Shown here: positions 11,664-23,233 of the stretch, piece by piece
How positions within the stretch are numbered: position 1 is the first letter of the stretch
Layout of the letters: the number at the start of each line of letters is the position of its first letter
Translations under genes and position numbers: made by a program
Notes under the pieces: generated by a model
The model's input: the letters and a program-made list of their open reading frames with translations, nothing else
Database searches by the model: none
Told to the model about the DNA's origin: nothing
NCBI GenBank assembly: GCA_036971615.1
Contig: JAYKKR010000035.1
Location: 1-64,000, forward strand
Source of the DNA: Amyloporia xantha
Lineage: Eukaryota; Basidiomycota; Agaricomycetes; Polyporales; Adustoporiaceae
Direction of reading: 5' to 3'
DNA: 64,000 bases

Positions 11664-13286
11664 ATGGACGCTGGCTCAAGCCCTCGGATTTTCACCAACG
11701 CCTCACACCCTTTTGATAACACAACGGCGGACACCATCCTTCGATCTTCAGATGGCACGGATTTCCGAGTGCACAGTGTCATTCTTGTCGAGGCATCTCC
11801 TTTCTTCAAGGAGCTATTCAGCTTACCCCAACCACCCCGAAATCAGAACATAGAAGATCCATCAGAGGACTATCTAGATGGGCGTGCAGTGGTGACCATG
11901 GCCGAAAACCGCATTACACTTGATAGCCTCTTACGGTTGTGCTATCCTATCGCGGAACCGGTAATAGACGAATTGAAGGATATCGAGGTCGTGTTAGAGG
12001 CAGCGATAAAATATGACATGGAGCAAGCAACAGCTAGGTTGACGAGAATGCTACGCACTTTGGCAGATACCCAGCCCTTGCGCGTTTGGGCTGTTGCATG
12101 TCGCCTCCGCATTGAACCAGAGGCTCGAGTGCCGCGCAGAAAACACTCTCAAAGGAGATACTACACGATTTCCCACTCGAGATGCGGGGAGTCTCTGCGG
12201 GAGCGTACTATCGCCTTCTGCAGTTCCACCGCCTCGAGGGAAACGTCGATGCCGATTTCGTCTTTTGCTACCCTCCGAAGAAGGTACAGCTCGATGCGGA
12301 GGAAGATACGACCAATAGAGACCCTGTCCGTCATGATTTTTTCGCTCATCGCTTCGCGGACATCATCTGCCGCTCGTCAGACGGTGTTGACCTCCAGGGG
12401 CATAAGATTATCCTCTCCATGGCATCGCCAGTTCTACGCAGTCGAATTCCCGACGTTTCATCCTCGGACGCAGCGCCAAAAGGTGGCGAGCCATCCACTA
12501 TCTCCCAAGATGGGCTTCCCGTACTGGATCTCGCCGAAAATAGCCAGACTTTGTCTGCGTTGCTCAAATTGTGCTATCCAGTCGATGAAGAGGGTATTCT
12601 ATCTGAAAATCTAGCGTCCCTGCGGGCGGTCGCTCAGGCAGCCAAGAATTATGAGATGAAAAGAGTCACCAATATTATTGGAAAAACCTGGGATCGTATT
12701 GCGCGTAAAGATCCTCTGCGTGCGTACCTGTTAGTGGCGGAAGCGAAACTGACCGACTATGCCAAGCAGGCCGCCAGGCAGTCGCTGCGACGCGGAAACC
12801 TTGAAGAGGAGTACATTCCAGAGATGGAGAATGCATCCGCAGCTGTCTACTACCAGCTCCTGAAGTATCGTGAGGCTTGTCGCAAAGGGTACTCAAAGAA
12901 AACGGAGAGCTTCATGCGGAAGAGTGGTGGGAAGGAGCCGAGCGTATCGAGGAATCCCCCGACGCCGACAAGCGGAAGGATTGCACATGCAGGAAACACG
13001 AGAAGGCCAACGCAACACGCAGGAAGTGCATGGAATGTGCGAGAAAATGGATGCATGCGAGGGTCGATGACGGCCTGCAGAGCATATCCGAAGATCCTGA
13101 TGGCGGGAAATGTGCGAAGTCGCTCGATCAGTGCTAAAGGAATCCGTGGAACAAGGCTGCTGGTGCTCTGACTGCGAGCAGATGGCAAAATTCTTCACGC
13201 GATTCGATACATATATCCACCAAAAGCTGAAGGAGGTAGTCTCAGAGGTACTCCGTCGTGCATCGCTTCAGTATAAGTTTCACTGA
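11664..13286 (+). pseudogene. Double-BTB protein with three frame breaks (copy B)
   Basis: Same layout as copy A: BTB1 from the ATG at 11664, linker, BTB2 from about 12340, then a C-terminal cysteine module containing CTC, CMEC and CSDC motifs and ending near 13286. The reading frame changes three times: at about 12130 (linker), about 12888 (after BTB2) and about 13105 (cysteine module). Each change fits the loss of one base, and the last two fall in runs of G. Between breaks the protein is well conserved and has no stop codon. That pattern suits very recent damage or base-calling errors better than old decay. It lies head to head with the F-box gene and tail to tail with HMG-CoA synthase. 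Confidence 0.75.
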
Positions 13287-13895
13287 CTTCAGCGATCACA
13301 ACAGGTTGAACTCGACATTGAGGACGTATGAAGCCTAGCTTAACATGGTATTGGTTATAGCTGGGTTGCTTCACCGAGGACATAATCTAAGGTTTCACTC
13401 TACCCAAGATATGATCGCGTCGAAGGGGCACAAGCTATGTCTGCGGTAAATTGACTACTTCTGTTTTCTCTGCCTTGTAGGCGCAAAGATTCATAGCAAC
13501 GCTTGATTTCGCGTGCATTCACATTCTGTCCCGCGAAGGTTATCGCCATGGTTAGTCAATTGCTGGTACATACGTTCAGCGCTCGTATAGGAATTATTTC
13601 AGTTGATATGTTAGAAACCAATCATTGTGCATAGGTAACGACGAATGATTCCAATGTCTTGCGCTCGCAGCCAGCCAGAGGCAAGCATCTTCAGCACGCC
13701 ATTCATGATCAATCCAATCAGATATGAAAGTCGAAAGCGCATTGATAATGGTACATATGATGACTCTTCTAGACCAGACACCGGAATGCCCAACGATGCC
13801 CAGTAGCGAAAGCAATGTGATGGTACATATAGATGTGATTATGCGAGATGACAAGGTGTAACGTCCATATGGAAAGAACAGCAAGCAAGAAACGA
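13287..13895. other. Intergenic region, tail-to-tail BTB copy B and HMG-CoA synthase
   Basis: It contains only the two 3' flanks. No further gene is visible. Confidence 0.45.
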
Positions 13896-15717
13896 TCACG
13901 CCTTCGCCTTGCGGCCGTACTTGCGCCTGTACTTGCCGTCGATGCTCTCCAGGTAGAACCCGCCCGGCCAGATGTTGTCGAGCGAGCCCTCGGGGATGTA
14001 CGAGCCCGCGTTGTGGTTCTTCTCGCGCAACTGTAACATTTCGTCAGTCTTTACGTCGACATGTCCATGCATTGGAAATAAGCCCACCACGAGAGCATCC
14101 ACATATTGCTGGCATGGCACGACCTGCATACTCGCCAAGCGGCTGATCAGGTCCAGCTTGTCCCGGATCTCTGTCGTGTCGCCCTTCACACGAATGGTGA
14201 AGAAGCTGCTCGCAAGCCCACTTCCAAACGCGAACATGCTGATGCGCTTGCCCTGGAGCTCTGCAGGCGCGACACTGGCCAACAGCGACGCGAGTCCACC
14301 ATAGAGCGAAGCGGTGTACATGTTACCGCAGCGCCGTGCACAGCGCATGGAGTGCTCGACGGTCGACTCGAACTCCTTCTTGGCGACGGTCATGAACGTC
14401 TTCTCGAGGTTCTTGTCAGTCAACGACTCCTTGTAAGGCTGTGCGAGGATCGCCTCTGGGTTAGGTACATTGGCGTATTTGGGGGAGGTAGGGTTCGCCA
14501 TGAAGTCGTTGTAGATCTGCGACCGATAGGCCGTCAGTAACCATAAATCGAACAATGATGATAATGCTTACCAGGCGAGCATGGGCCTTCTGGACCATCT
14601 TGCCGTATGGACTGTGGAAAACAGGGTAGTCCACGTCCTCCAGCGAGAAAGCGGCGAGGGACGCAGCCTCGCCGTTACCGTTGAGGCTCGCGACCTTCTT
14701 TGCCTTGGCATGTTTTCGGCGGAATGCGCTGTAGGCTGCATCGATGGCGGAGACGTAGGTGGTGATAGAGAGAGGCCCGTCAACCTCGGGGTATTCGGAG
14801 TCAAGCTTGGGCTTGTAGAAGTCGTACGTGTTGACCATGTGCGTGCCGTGGATAGCTAATCGGAGGCAATGTATTGTCAGATTTCCGTATTGGGCGACGA
14901 GAAGTTAGCAATAATAGTTCATGGGAAACCCCTGACACCCGCAATCGCCGATTGGGAGCAGGCACATGTAACCGCAAAGAAATAGGTTAATGCTAATATG
15001 AAAATGGTACTCACGCTCGATGGCAAGAGGAGCGTTAGGTCCGATCAGAATCGCGAATGCACCAGCACCGCCCGTTGGCCGACCACTGCCCTCAGCATAG
15101 ATGGCAATGTCACCGCCGACCACGATCGCATTTCGCCCATCCCATGATGACGACTCGACCCAGTTGACGGAGTTGAAAAGTGCGGCGGTGGAACCATAGC
15201 AGGCGTTCTTCGAGTCGACACCCTCGATATCGGTGTTGCCAGCTTCCGCGAAGAGGTCCATGAGGACAGTCTTGGTCGCTTTTGACTTGTCAATGATGGT
15301 CTCAGTGCCAACATCGATGCGACCAATCGACTTGGGATCGATGTCGTACTTCTCCAAAAGGTTGATGACAGCTAAATGGGGATGCGGGTGAGAAGATCGG
15401 CTTCATACTGTGGTTGAGCACAGCTTACCGGTCAGGGCAGAAAGAGTTGATGTCTTCGCGATCGTCGCAGCACGCCATGAATTTCCTGACCGAGACCAAT
15501 GGTGTACTTTCCCTTCGAGACACCGTCAAACTCCTCGAGTTCCTCCTCCGAAATACACTGGATGACCAGTAACTCAGACCACCTGCCAGGAGACAAACTT
15601 ATCAATGCTCACCCTCTGAGGGAAATACATTTCCATGGCGAGAATACCGACATCCTTGGGCCGAGGTGGGGCCTCAATGTCGCCGTGAAGAGCAGAGCCG
15701 TTCAATGGGATGGTCAT
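13896..15717 (-). CDS. Hydroxymethylglutaryl-CoA synthase, with two apparent base insertions in exon 2
   Basis: Condenses acetyl-CoA with acetoacetyl-CoA to HMG-CoA, the step before HMG-CoA reductase in the mevalonate/ergosterol pathway (ERG13 in yeast). The ATG at 15717 starts MTIPLNGS and leads into [14 protein letters not shown]. The catalytic cysteine is in NACYGS, the catalytic glutamate in GTETIID, and the histidine in VFHSPYGK. The C-terminal exons end at KYGRKAKA. Introns are short and clear: exon 1 15613-15717, exon 2 15429-15557, exon 3 from 15371, then further exons to 13896. Exon 2 is off by two bases. An extra A sits in GAAATTC (about 15483) and an extra T about 15439, so the conserved [12 protein letters not shown] and SFALT segments are out of phase. 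Splicing cannot repair this. Since the enzyme is normally essential and often single-copy, assembly error is the first explanation. Confidence 0.93.
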
Positions 15718-15810
15718 GGTGATGGGCTGGTTAGAATGGGTCGAAATGGCTGGCTGGGCGAAGGAGAGGGTGTCGTTGGGAGAAGGAAAGTGAGCGGCGA
15801 TAATCAGCAA

Positions 15811-15818
15811 ATATATAG
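15811..15818 (-). promoter_or_regulatory. TATA box of HMG-CoA synthase
   Basis: On the minus strand the sequence reads CTATATAT about 95 bases upstream of the ATG at 15717. Spacing and sequence fit a fungal TATA element. No clear sterol regulatory element is seen beside it. Confidence 0.5.
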
Positions 15819-17128
15819 GAATCCAAAGATGAGACGAGGAGTGAAAAAATCATTTTCCGTGCAATGGTGGTGGTACGACCGCCGCTCCTTGCCTGTCGTG
15901 TTTACGCCTCCTGATTGGCTGCAATGGTCGTAATCTGCTCAGCCACCTCTAACCACAAACCCTGTATCGTCTGACTGCATCTCTACATTTTAAATACTTT
16001 GATGTGTTTATGAGGCTCATATGGCCGGCGCTGCTGTCTCAGTCAGTGAAAATAGCTAGTCAGGCAGTGCTCGCATCGATGAAATGGAGAATCTGGTTGC
16101 TCGTCTCGGGGTGCCTTCCGATTGTCAGAGATTACCACTGGTCGTTCTGGGTTCAATTAACGTGGAAATGCCCACATCGTATGTCTTTTGGGCAAAATTC
16201 GTTATCTTTGGCATCTTACCACATCAGCGTCTCAAATATATCACTGCGCCGCTGTTTGAGCGATCACCCAGAATTCGAAGTCGTACGTCTAAAGAGCGCA
16301 CCACCTCCCTGCTGCATGTCCACGGGACTCACCTTCTCCATCTACCATAACTTTCTCACAGTTTGTTACCCTGTCCAGGCACAGGATTTCTTCCCTTCTC
16401 GTCAGCCAGCAGACTGGTCGAGAAGGGATTGGAACGTGAAGAGGCCTGGTAAATCATCGGGACTTGGAATCTAGCCTATGTGGCACAATTCCATTCGCAT
16501 ACGGTCGCCCGGTATGGGTAGTTGACAATAATGGGTTGCGGCCGTGGTCAGTAGACAAGTTTGATATTGACATCTTGCATATAACAATGGGGTTTGCTCG
16601 CCGCAAATGATCAATGTTCTTGCGCGAGGTTTCCCGACCGTCCAGCAAACAGAACACGCCTCTTCTGCGTGTGAAAGGGAGTTTGGCTTGAGTAATGGAG
16701 CAGGCTATGTGTGCTCCTGTCAACTCGTGCGTATTATAATATATCATCCTTCGTCATCTGAACAGGTCTGTTGACTCCATTACTCTGATCAGACGATTAG
16801 AGTATGCTTTTTCCTGCAGCAAATTCGCATGCCAGACATGCGGCCGCGAACTGATCAACTTCCGGCGTTTCTACTTGAAATCTACATGTACAGAGCAGAT
16901 GCTTGTACCAAATGCGGCCCGTGTGAGTGATACTGAATTCATAGATATTACTCGTTATTGTACCGGGATCAGTAGCAATGACAATGTGCTGCTCCTGCTC
17001 TTGATGCCCCTCGTATTTATTCACCCAATCGAGCATCGCCATTTATATCCTCGCAGTTGCAATCAATGGGCGTCTTGTTCTATCAGCATTGCTTTCTCAT
17101 AACTCGCTATATGGCCCATTCTTGAATC
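15819..17128. other. Intergenic region upstream of HMG-CoA synthase
   Basis: It spans the HMG-CoA synthase promoter (minus strand, reading leftwards) and the 3' flank of BTB copy C. The open frame at 16004-16474 shows no motif. Nothing else can be named. Confidence 0.4.
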
Positions 17129-19056
17129 TTACCTCTGACTGATCGTGCGCTTGTCAAGACCATGGACGGTGCGCAGAGCCTGTACGTATTGTGACTGAAT
17201 CGTGTAAGGGATTCCAGCCATTGCATTACAGTTCTGCCGGTATTTGACCATCGTCAATCGGTAATCATGTGCGTATAAACATCCAGGAGTCAAACTTACC
17301 CGTGATACAATATTCTCTACTTCCTGTGAGAGGAGTTGGCAAGTCTTGTACATGGTGGCAACGGCATCCCAGCTTGCACACGAGGCACAGGCTCCAGTTT
17401 TTGAAGGACGATAGTCCAACACCTTTTGGAAGGTATTTGCCACTGTCGTGCCTGTAGGTTTGTCCTGCAACTCGCGCTCCACGATTGTCATAAAAATCAA
17501 CAACCAGCATGGCATAGGGCTGGATTTCCCCGCACGTTTTGATGGATCTGTGCAGCGCTTTACCATCAGGTCCACCCCCTTACTCTTCAACCAATCACAG
17601 TCGGTGGTCAGTTTCAACACTGCTGCCTTGCATTGATTATGATACTTGATGAGTCGATGATATGCTATGGCGGAGACGGTCTCCATCTCTGAGCGATATA
17701 GCACGTCAACAGGCAAGCCGAGGGTACGTTTTGCGGCAGCGACAGACAAGGACTTCAAATCGAAGCGATACGAAATGAAGTATGCCGCAAGGGGATCCGT
17801 TTCCATGTATGATCCGAGCCTAGTCTTTAAGGCTTCCAGGGCCTTCTTCATATCATATTTCTGTGCGGCTTCGAAGAGCTGGCCAAGCTGGGATACAAAG
17901 ATGGAAACCGGGTCTGTGAAGGGATACGAAAGCCGGAGAAGGACTGTGATGGTTCCACTAGCCTCTGGCAACGTGATGATATAATGTTGGCCAACTGCGG
18001 CGCTGGCTCTTTCTCTAATTTCATCTACCACATCCGCCGCATCTGCTGCATGCATGGTCTCATTTTCTCCTGTGAGATTTCGCTGAGAGCGAGCCGAAGA
18101 AATCGTCTGCGACTTCGCTACCATCACACCCAGCGTAGGAGAGATCATATTCAGCATGACGCGATGAACACGGAAGTCGACGGAGTCTATGGAACGTAAG
18201 ATGACATCCGCGTCTGTCGCATCGAATGGGTGCGGGGCCACCGAAATAGAGCTTCCGCCTGCACCGAGGTTGTCATCTGATTCGACAGGCGTTGTGCGAC
18301 AGAAGGTCCGGCTTTGACGTATCTTCCCACCGCCTTGACTGAACCGAAGGAGTCGACTGTATTCACCGGCAGTGATCTCTGCTAGTGTCGACTCCGCCGC
18401 GAGGTGTAGTTGATACTTCTGGCCATGGACCTCCTTCGCCGCCGCCAAGGCTATATCCTCGAGCTGATGGCGGCATGCGATAGCATATACCCGTAGCGGA
18501 GATTCCTTGACATAGGCTCCTATTCGTTGTTTGACAAGATCCACTGCTTCGGTCATATCGTATTTGATCGCTGCCTCCAGGAGGGCTTGCGTCTGGTCGA
18601 GATCGACGAGGACGGGGTCTTTGATTGGATAGCAGAGCCGCAGTAGTGGGTGTAGCACAGAACTGTGTTCGCTCACGGGGATCACAGGGATGCTCTCAGG
18701 TCCTGTCTGCCCGATATTATGATCATCTGCGCCGGGCAGTCTGGTTGGCTGAGGGAGAGAAAACATGCCATCGAAGAAAGTAGACGCCTCTGCAAGAATG
18801 ACCTTGTGCACACGGAACTCAACGTCGTCGCAAGAGGAAAGGATCACGTCTGCGGATGACTTGGTGAACGGATGAGCAACAGATCCGGTAGATCTCGCTT
18901 GAAATCGAACGATCTATCTTGTCAGGCATCCTACGAGGGAATATCAAAGTGTAAAGGGTTCGGATTTAATCATCTGTGGAGGATAGGATGGTTACTCACG
19001 TAGTTACTGTGTCGAGCAGATACTGAGTCCTGGGTGAGCGCCGCTGTGGTACCCAT
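17129..19056 (-). CDS. Double-BTB/POZ protein (copy C), two or three exons
   Basis: Exon 1 (19000-19056) encodes MGTTAALTQDSVSARHSNY. A GTGAGT donor and an acceptor before 18913 join it in phase to the long exon 17129-18913, giving 613 residues. BTB1 lies at about residues 30-140 and BTB2 at about 250-370; BTB2 carries an extra acidic/alanine-rich insert. The C-terminal module keeps CASC near residue 526 but has lost most of the first cysteine pair. A good GTAAGT donor after VENIVSR and a CAG acceptor 66 bases later define a possible last intron. It is in frame and stop-free, so retention and splicing would both give a protein. Unlike its neighbours, this copy has no frame break. It is divergent from the VPS9 gene. 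Confidence 0.85.
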
Positions 19057-19641
19057 GGTGCCTATTAGTCCATTTGCAATCAAACTTAGAAATTATAGCT
19101 CAGGTAGCCGCATCGAGTGCAATTCCCGGTGGCTCAACTGAAAGCACCTTTGCATGAACTGAAAGTTGCATCGGATGAGTGAGGAGCTCTCACCTTAACA
19201 GATGCATCTGCGCCCAGTGTTCTCGTTCAGCCAAAACCTCTTGCGAGCGCTGAGCACTCGGTGTCCAACAAAAAGAAGTTTAGATGCGATAGTTAATAGA
19301 ACACTGTCCCAGGTTGGTACCGCGAAGAGAGTGGGCGCGCATAAGAGAGTCGTGCCAAATTGATTTCCTTACGATTATTGCAGCGGTGCAGAGAAGTGCA
19401 GAGAGCCTCTTGAGGAAAACCAGAAAATGCAGTAGCGGCACGATCGACGACACCACTAACTCCGATATCCCTTGGCGCGGTGCGCGACCACTACGTATAT
19501 AAGTACTGCAGTAATCTTGTTCGTCTCCTGCTCTTCGCTGTCCCAGGGACCCCAGTTTCTTCGTCGCAGGCCTAATCTAGACACACCTGAGTCTCAGCTA
19601 CTAGCAACTACACGCTTGAACGATCTGCTAGCCTCCAGGTG
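19057..19641. other. Divergent promoter region, BTB copy C (-) and VPS9 gene (+)
   Basis: This is the shared upstream region of both genes. A TATATAA element at 19496 points toward the VPS9 gene. No other motif is strong. Confidence 0.4.
19496..19502 (+). promoter_or_regulatory. TATA box candidate of the VPS9 gene
   Basis: TATATAA lies 140 bases upstream of the proposed ATG at 19642 and is followed by a pyrimidine-rich leader. The position is plausible for a fungal TATA element. Confidence 0.4.
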
Positions 19642-22599
19642 ATGCCTTCTGATCTACAGTCTCTGGAACGAGATGAACAAGATGACATCCATGAGACCCT
19701 GGATAATCTTCACGTAGACGAACAGATAACGACAGCGAGTATAGCGGATGTGAGGGCCTAATCCCTGGCAGGACCCCGCCGATGTGCCCGCACCAGCCGA
19801 TGAACTTGACGTATATGCGACGAAACATGTTCCCGATCCTTCTTCCTTGGATCCTTCGACTACACAAGGCCTGGCTGCAGAACAAAGCGAGGACGCGGTG
19901 CGTATGAATGAGCAAGTTTTGCTAGAATTCGACCCTCTTGCGAGCTCGGAAGAGGTGGCAGCGCGCGAGGCATGGGCGAGTTCTACACCACATCCTCGCT
20001 TCGAATAGTTCCGACCTTGCGGAGGGCAATGCTGAGAATGCAGACAAGGCAGCGAAAAGTGCGCATGTATCGTCAACACCGTCGCCGCAGACACCATCCA
20101 CGCCGAACCGACCGTCATCACCTCTTCCTGCTTTTCCTGCCCTCGCTGCCCTCGCCCGTACATTCTCCCTCCCACTAGGCAGCCGCAGCCAGCGACCACG
20201 TTCTATCGATGTCGCCACCTCTGTCCCATCACCCGCTACGCTTTCTTCTTTTGCTCAGCAACAGTCCGCCCCTCCCACCCGTACGACCATGCTGGACGAA
20301 GCGGGCGGCACTACTTCTAGCAGTGGACAGAGTACACCAGCAATTTTAGAATCGGAGCGAGACAGAGGTAGAACCCTGACAAGGACGCTCCCTCGTTTGA
20401 CTTTCAGAGATTCCTGGACCAGATGAAGACGAGGAATGCGGAGCCCGTAGCGAAGTACCTCCGGTCGTATGTCAGTATTACTCTCTCTGCGTGACCAGCA
20501 ATTCATGGTGTTCTTGTGATCGTGTTCACGGTGTTGCTTTGGGTGCTTTCTGATGCAGGTTTCTTGAGCAACTTCGCAAAGAGAACTTTCACGGTCAATG
20601 ATCAGGTCAAGCTCATAAACGATTTCTTGAACGTGAGTATTACATGAGCTCAGAAAGTGTTTCTTAACAGTAACCTTGTAATAGTTCATCTCTGAACGCA
20701 TGCGCGACACGGATTTGTGGCGGAACGCAACGGATGCCGAATTCGACAATGCGATGGAAGGAATGGAAAAGCTCGTTATGAATAGGTTATACGAGTTGTG
20801 CGTTTACTATGACTTCCAACGTTGTTTATTGCTCGTATTTACCGATTGTCATCTTTGCAGCACATTCACACCCCAGGTTGCGCGAATGGTGCCCCCGCGT
20901 CCGGTGACCGTCGACGATCTGGAAAGAGATCGCGTTCTCTCGCAGCGTATAGCACTCTTTCAGTGGATTGAGCCCAAACATCTTGATGTGCCGGAGGGTG
21001 AGGGCAGCGAAGGTTTCCTCATGTTTGCACAACAAGGTGAGCATTCTAATTTTGCTTGTGGTATTTTGTCGTATCTCACTACCTATTTTTCACTCATACC
21101 TTTACGGATCATCGACATGGCTCGCTTGAACCTGCCTTCATGTCTCGCCTAATACTTCAGAGCTCTTGAAAGTTAATCACTATAAGGCTCCGCGCGACAA
21201 GCTTATATGCATATTGAATTGCTGCAAGGTCATATTTGGTCCGCCTTTCGCTATGGCGCGTACATGCCGGTACTCATTAGATGGATCCTCACATCTAGGC
21301 TTGATCCGACATCTGCGCAAAGAGGAAGGCGCAGACACCTTTATCCCGATCCTCATCTATGTCGTGCTAAAGGCAAATCCGCCACATCTACTCTCCAACG
21401 TCGAGTGAGTGTTGTCGCCGCATTATGATCACATCGGAAACGTTGACGATATTGCAAGGTTCATCAACTGCTTTCGCAATCCTGCGAAGCTCCAGAGCGA
21501 GGCAGGATATTATTTGTCTAGCCTTGTGAGTGGTTTCTTCTGGGTATCGTTCTGTCCATATTGACTTCGGTCTAGATGGGCGCTGTCTCATTCATTGAGA
21601 CAATGGATCACTCATCGCTGTCAAATATTACCCAAGAAGAATTCGAGAGGTACCTATGAAATCACTCCCAACTCTCATCTAATCTAACGCTGGGTTTAGG
21701 AACGTCGAGGAGGTCATTCAATCTCTACCAAGCACCGAATCGGCGACACCGGAATCACCTACACCCCCGATGGCCTTTTCGCCGTCGACAGCTTCCGGAT
21801 CGCTCCCTTCTTCTCATTCAGGGGAAGAGTCTGCGCAGCCACTGACACTCCAACTCCAGCTCAGGCGCTTGGCGAGGATGCACGTCGCTTCTTGCAAAAG
21901 ACCGGCGACACGATTTCCAAACCACTCAGCGCCATCAGTCGCATATTCAATGAGGTTCTCGACGGCGCAGAAGAATCGCCTTCGGCGCTCCCTTCACCGT
22001 TCGCGCAGGCCGATCCACCACGTAATCGACAAGAACAACTGCAGCAGCTGGAGCAGGATCGTCGGCTCGCCCAGTCGCTTGGGTTTGCAGTCCCTCAGAC
22101 GCCATATGGGGCAGGAGAAGACGGGCAGCAGGTTGGCGGACAAAGTACCTCATTGCAGACGCCGTACAAGCCCCGCGTGCGACGAGTGCCTTCACCTCTT
22201 TCATCTGCCCGTTCTACGGAGTCGTTCCAGTTCGGGTCTCCAACAAGGGAGGAGACACCGACGCGTCACCGTGCAGCGGCATCTGTTCCGTACACTGATC
22301 AGCCATTATCAATGGGATCGTCGCAAACTGCCTCCGCGCTACGTTCAAGGCCTGGCTCACAGGACCTTCGACCACAATCGGCTCATGTGTCACGAACGCC
22401 GACGCCAAATCTGGATTTAGCCGGTCTTCAGGATGAAATCGACCGTGCCCACGAGAGAGCTGCTGTGGCATCCCGAGAGACTCTTCGGCAGATCTTCCCA
22501 ACCACCGATCCAGAAATTGTCGAGTGGGTCCTTGAAGCTAACGAAGGCGACCTCGGGAAAAGTATTGAGGCGTTATTGGAGATGAGTAGTGGGACATAA
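19642..22599 (+). CDS. VPS9-domain Rab5-type guanine nucleotide exchange factor with C-terminal CUE domain; several frame breaks
   Basis: By homology this activates Rab5/Vps21 on endosomes and binds ubiquitin through CUE, like yeast Vps9. The start MPSDLQSLERDEQ at 19642 probably joins DPADVPAPADELDV through a 58-nt intron with a CTAAT branch site. A serine/proline-rich stretch follows. Then come the helical bundle and VPS9 core: FDFQRFLDQMKTR, FTVNDQVKLINDF, and the hallmark segment GADTFIPILIYVVLKANPP. The tail carries an acidic, disordered segment and a CUE motif (LRQIFP ... ALLEM) up to the stop at 22599. Frame breaks are needed near 20000, near 20370, possibly at the exon start near 20560, and near 21835. 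The domains on both sides are well conserved. As a housekeeping factor it is unlikely to be dead, so consensus errors are suspected. Confidence 0.85.
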
Positions 22600-23233
22600 A
22601 TACGGGATAGACCAATGTACAAAACGATGTACGCAATGCCATACTATTGTATCGAATATTTATGAATTACCATCTCCCAACTGCATGCCTGAAGGGCTGT
22701 TGCGGTTATCTGTTCTTTCCATTTACTTGTCATATAGTCCTATCTCGACATGGTCTAGTCGTAAACATAGTTTTCGATCCGCTTCCTGTTACATCTCGAT
22801 CTCCACGAACCCCAAATGAAGATAGAGACTGAGTGTTGTTAGTGCTGAGTGCTGATTGATGTCAGCCAATATGGCACAAGGGTGCGTGGAAGTCTAGACT
22901 GCGCTACTCCCAACGGAAGGTTACTAATTGTTGTGGAGCTTAGTCGACTGCATACCCGTGTGGTCCGTTACCACTGTAGCAACTGCGACACCTTCAAGAA
23001 TCGGAGAACCCTGACACACGCTGTTGCGTTTCGACATCTGTATGACATCAATACGTCTCAGAAGATGACATGCATCCGCTCGATCGATGTCTGTATACCA
23101 TTGGTTCATGTACATGTAAATCATTACCCTGAGGGATTCTTTCCTCCTCCATGACGAACTTGGAGGCCACAGAAAGAGAATCCTGCGATTATAACCCAAC
23201 ACATCGTGTGAAAAAAAAATGAAAGCATGTCGC
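22600..23233. other. Intergenic region downstream of the VPS9 gene
   Basis: This holds the 3' flanks of the VPS9 gene (+) and of BTB copy D (-). Only short frames without motifs are present. Confidence 0.4.

Noticed and set aside
19717..19740. A 22-nt intron between the first two segments of the VPS9 gene
   Set aside because: Too short for fungal splicing. A 58-nt intron with donor GTAGAC, a CTAAT branch site and the same acceptor keeps the frame and is more likely.
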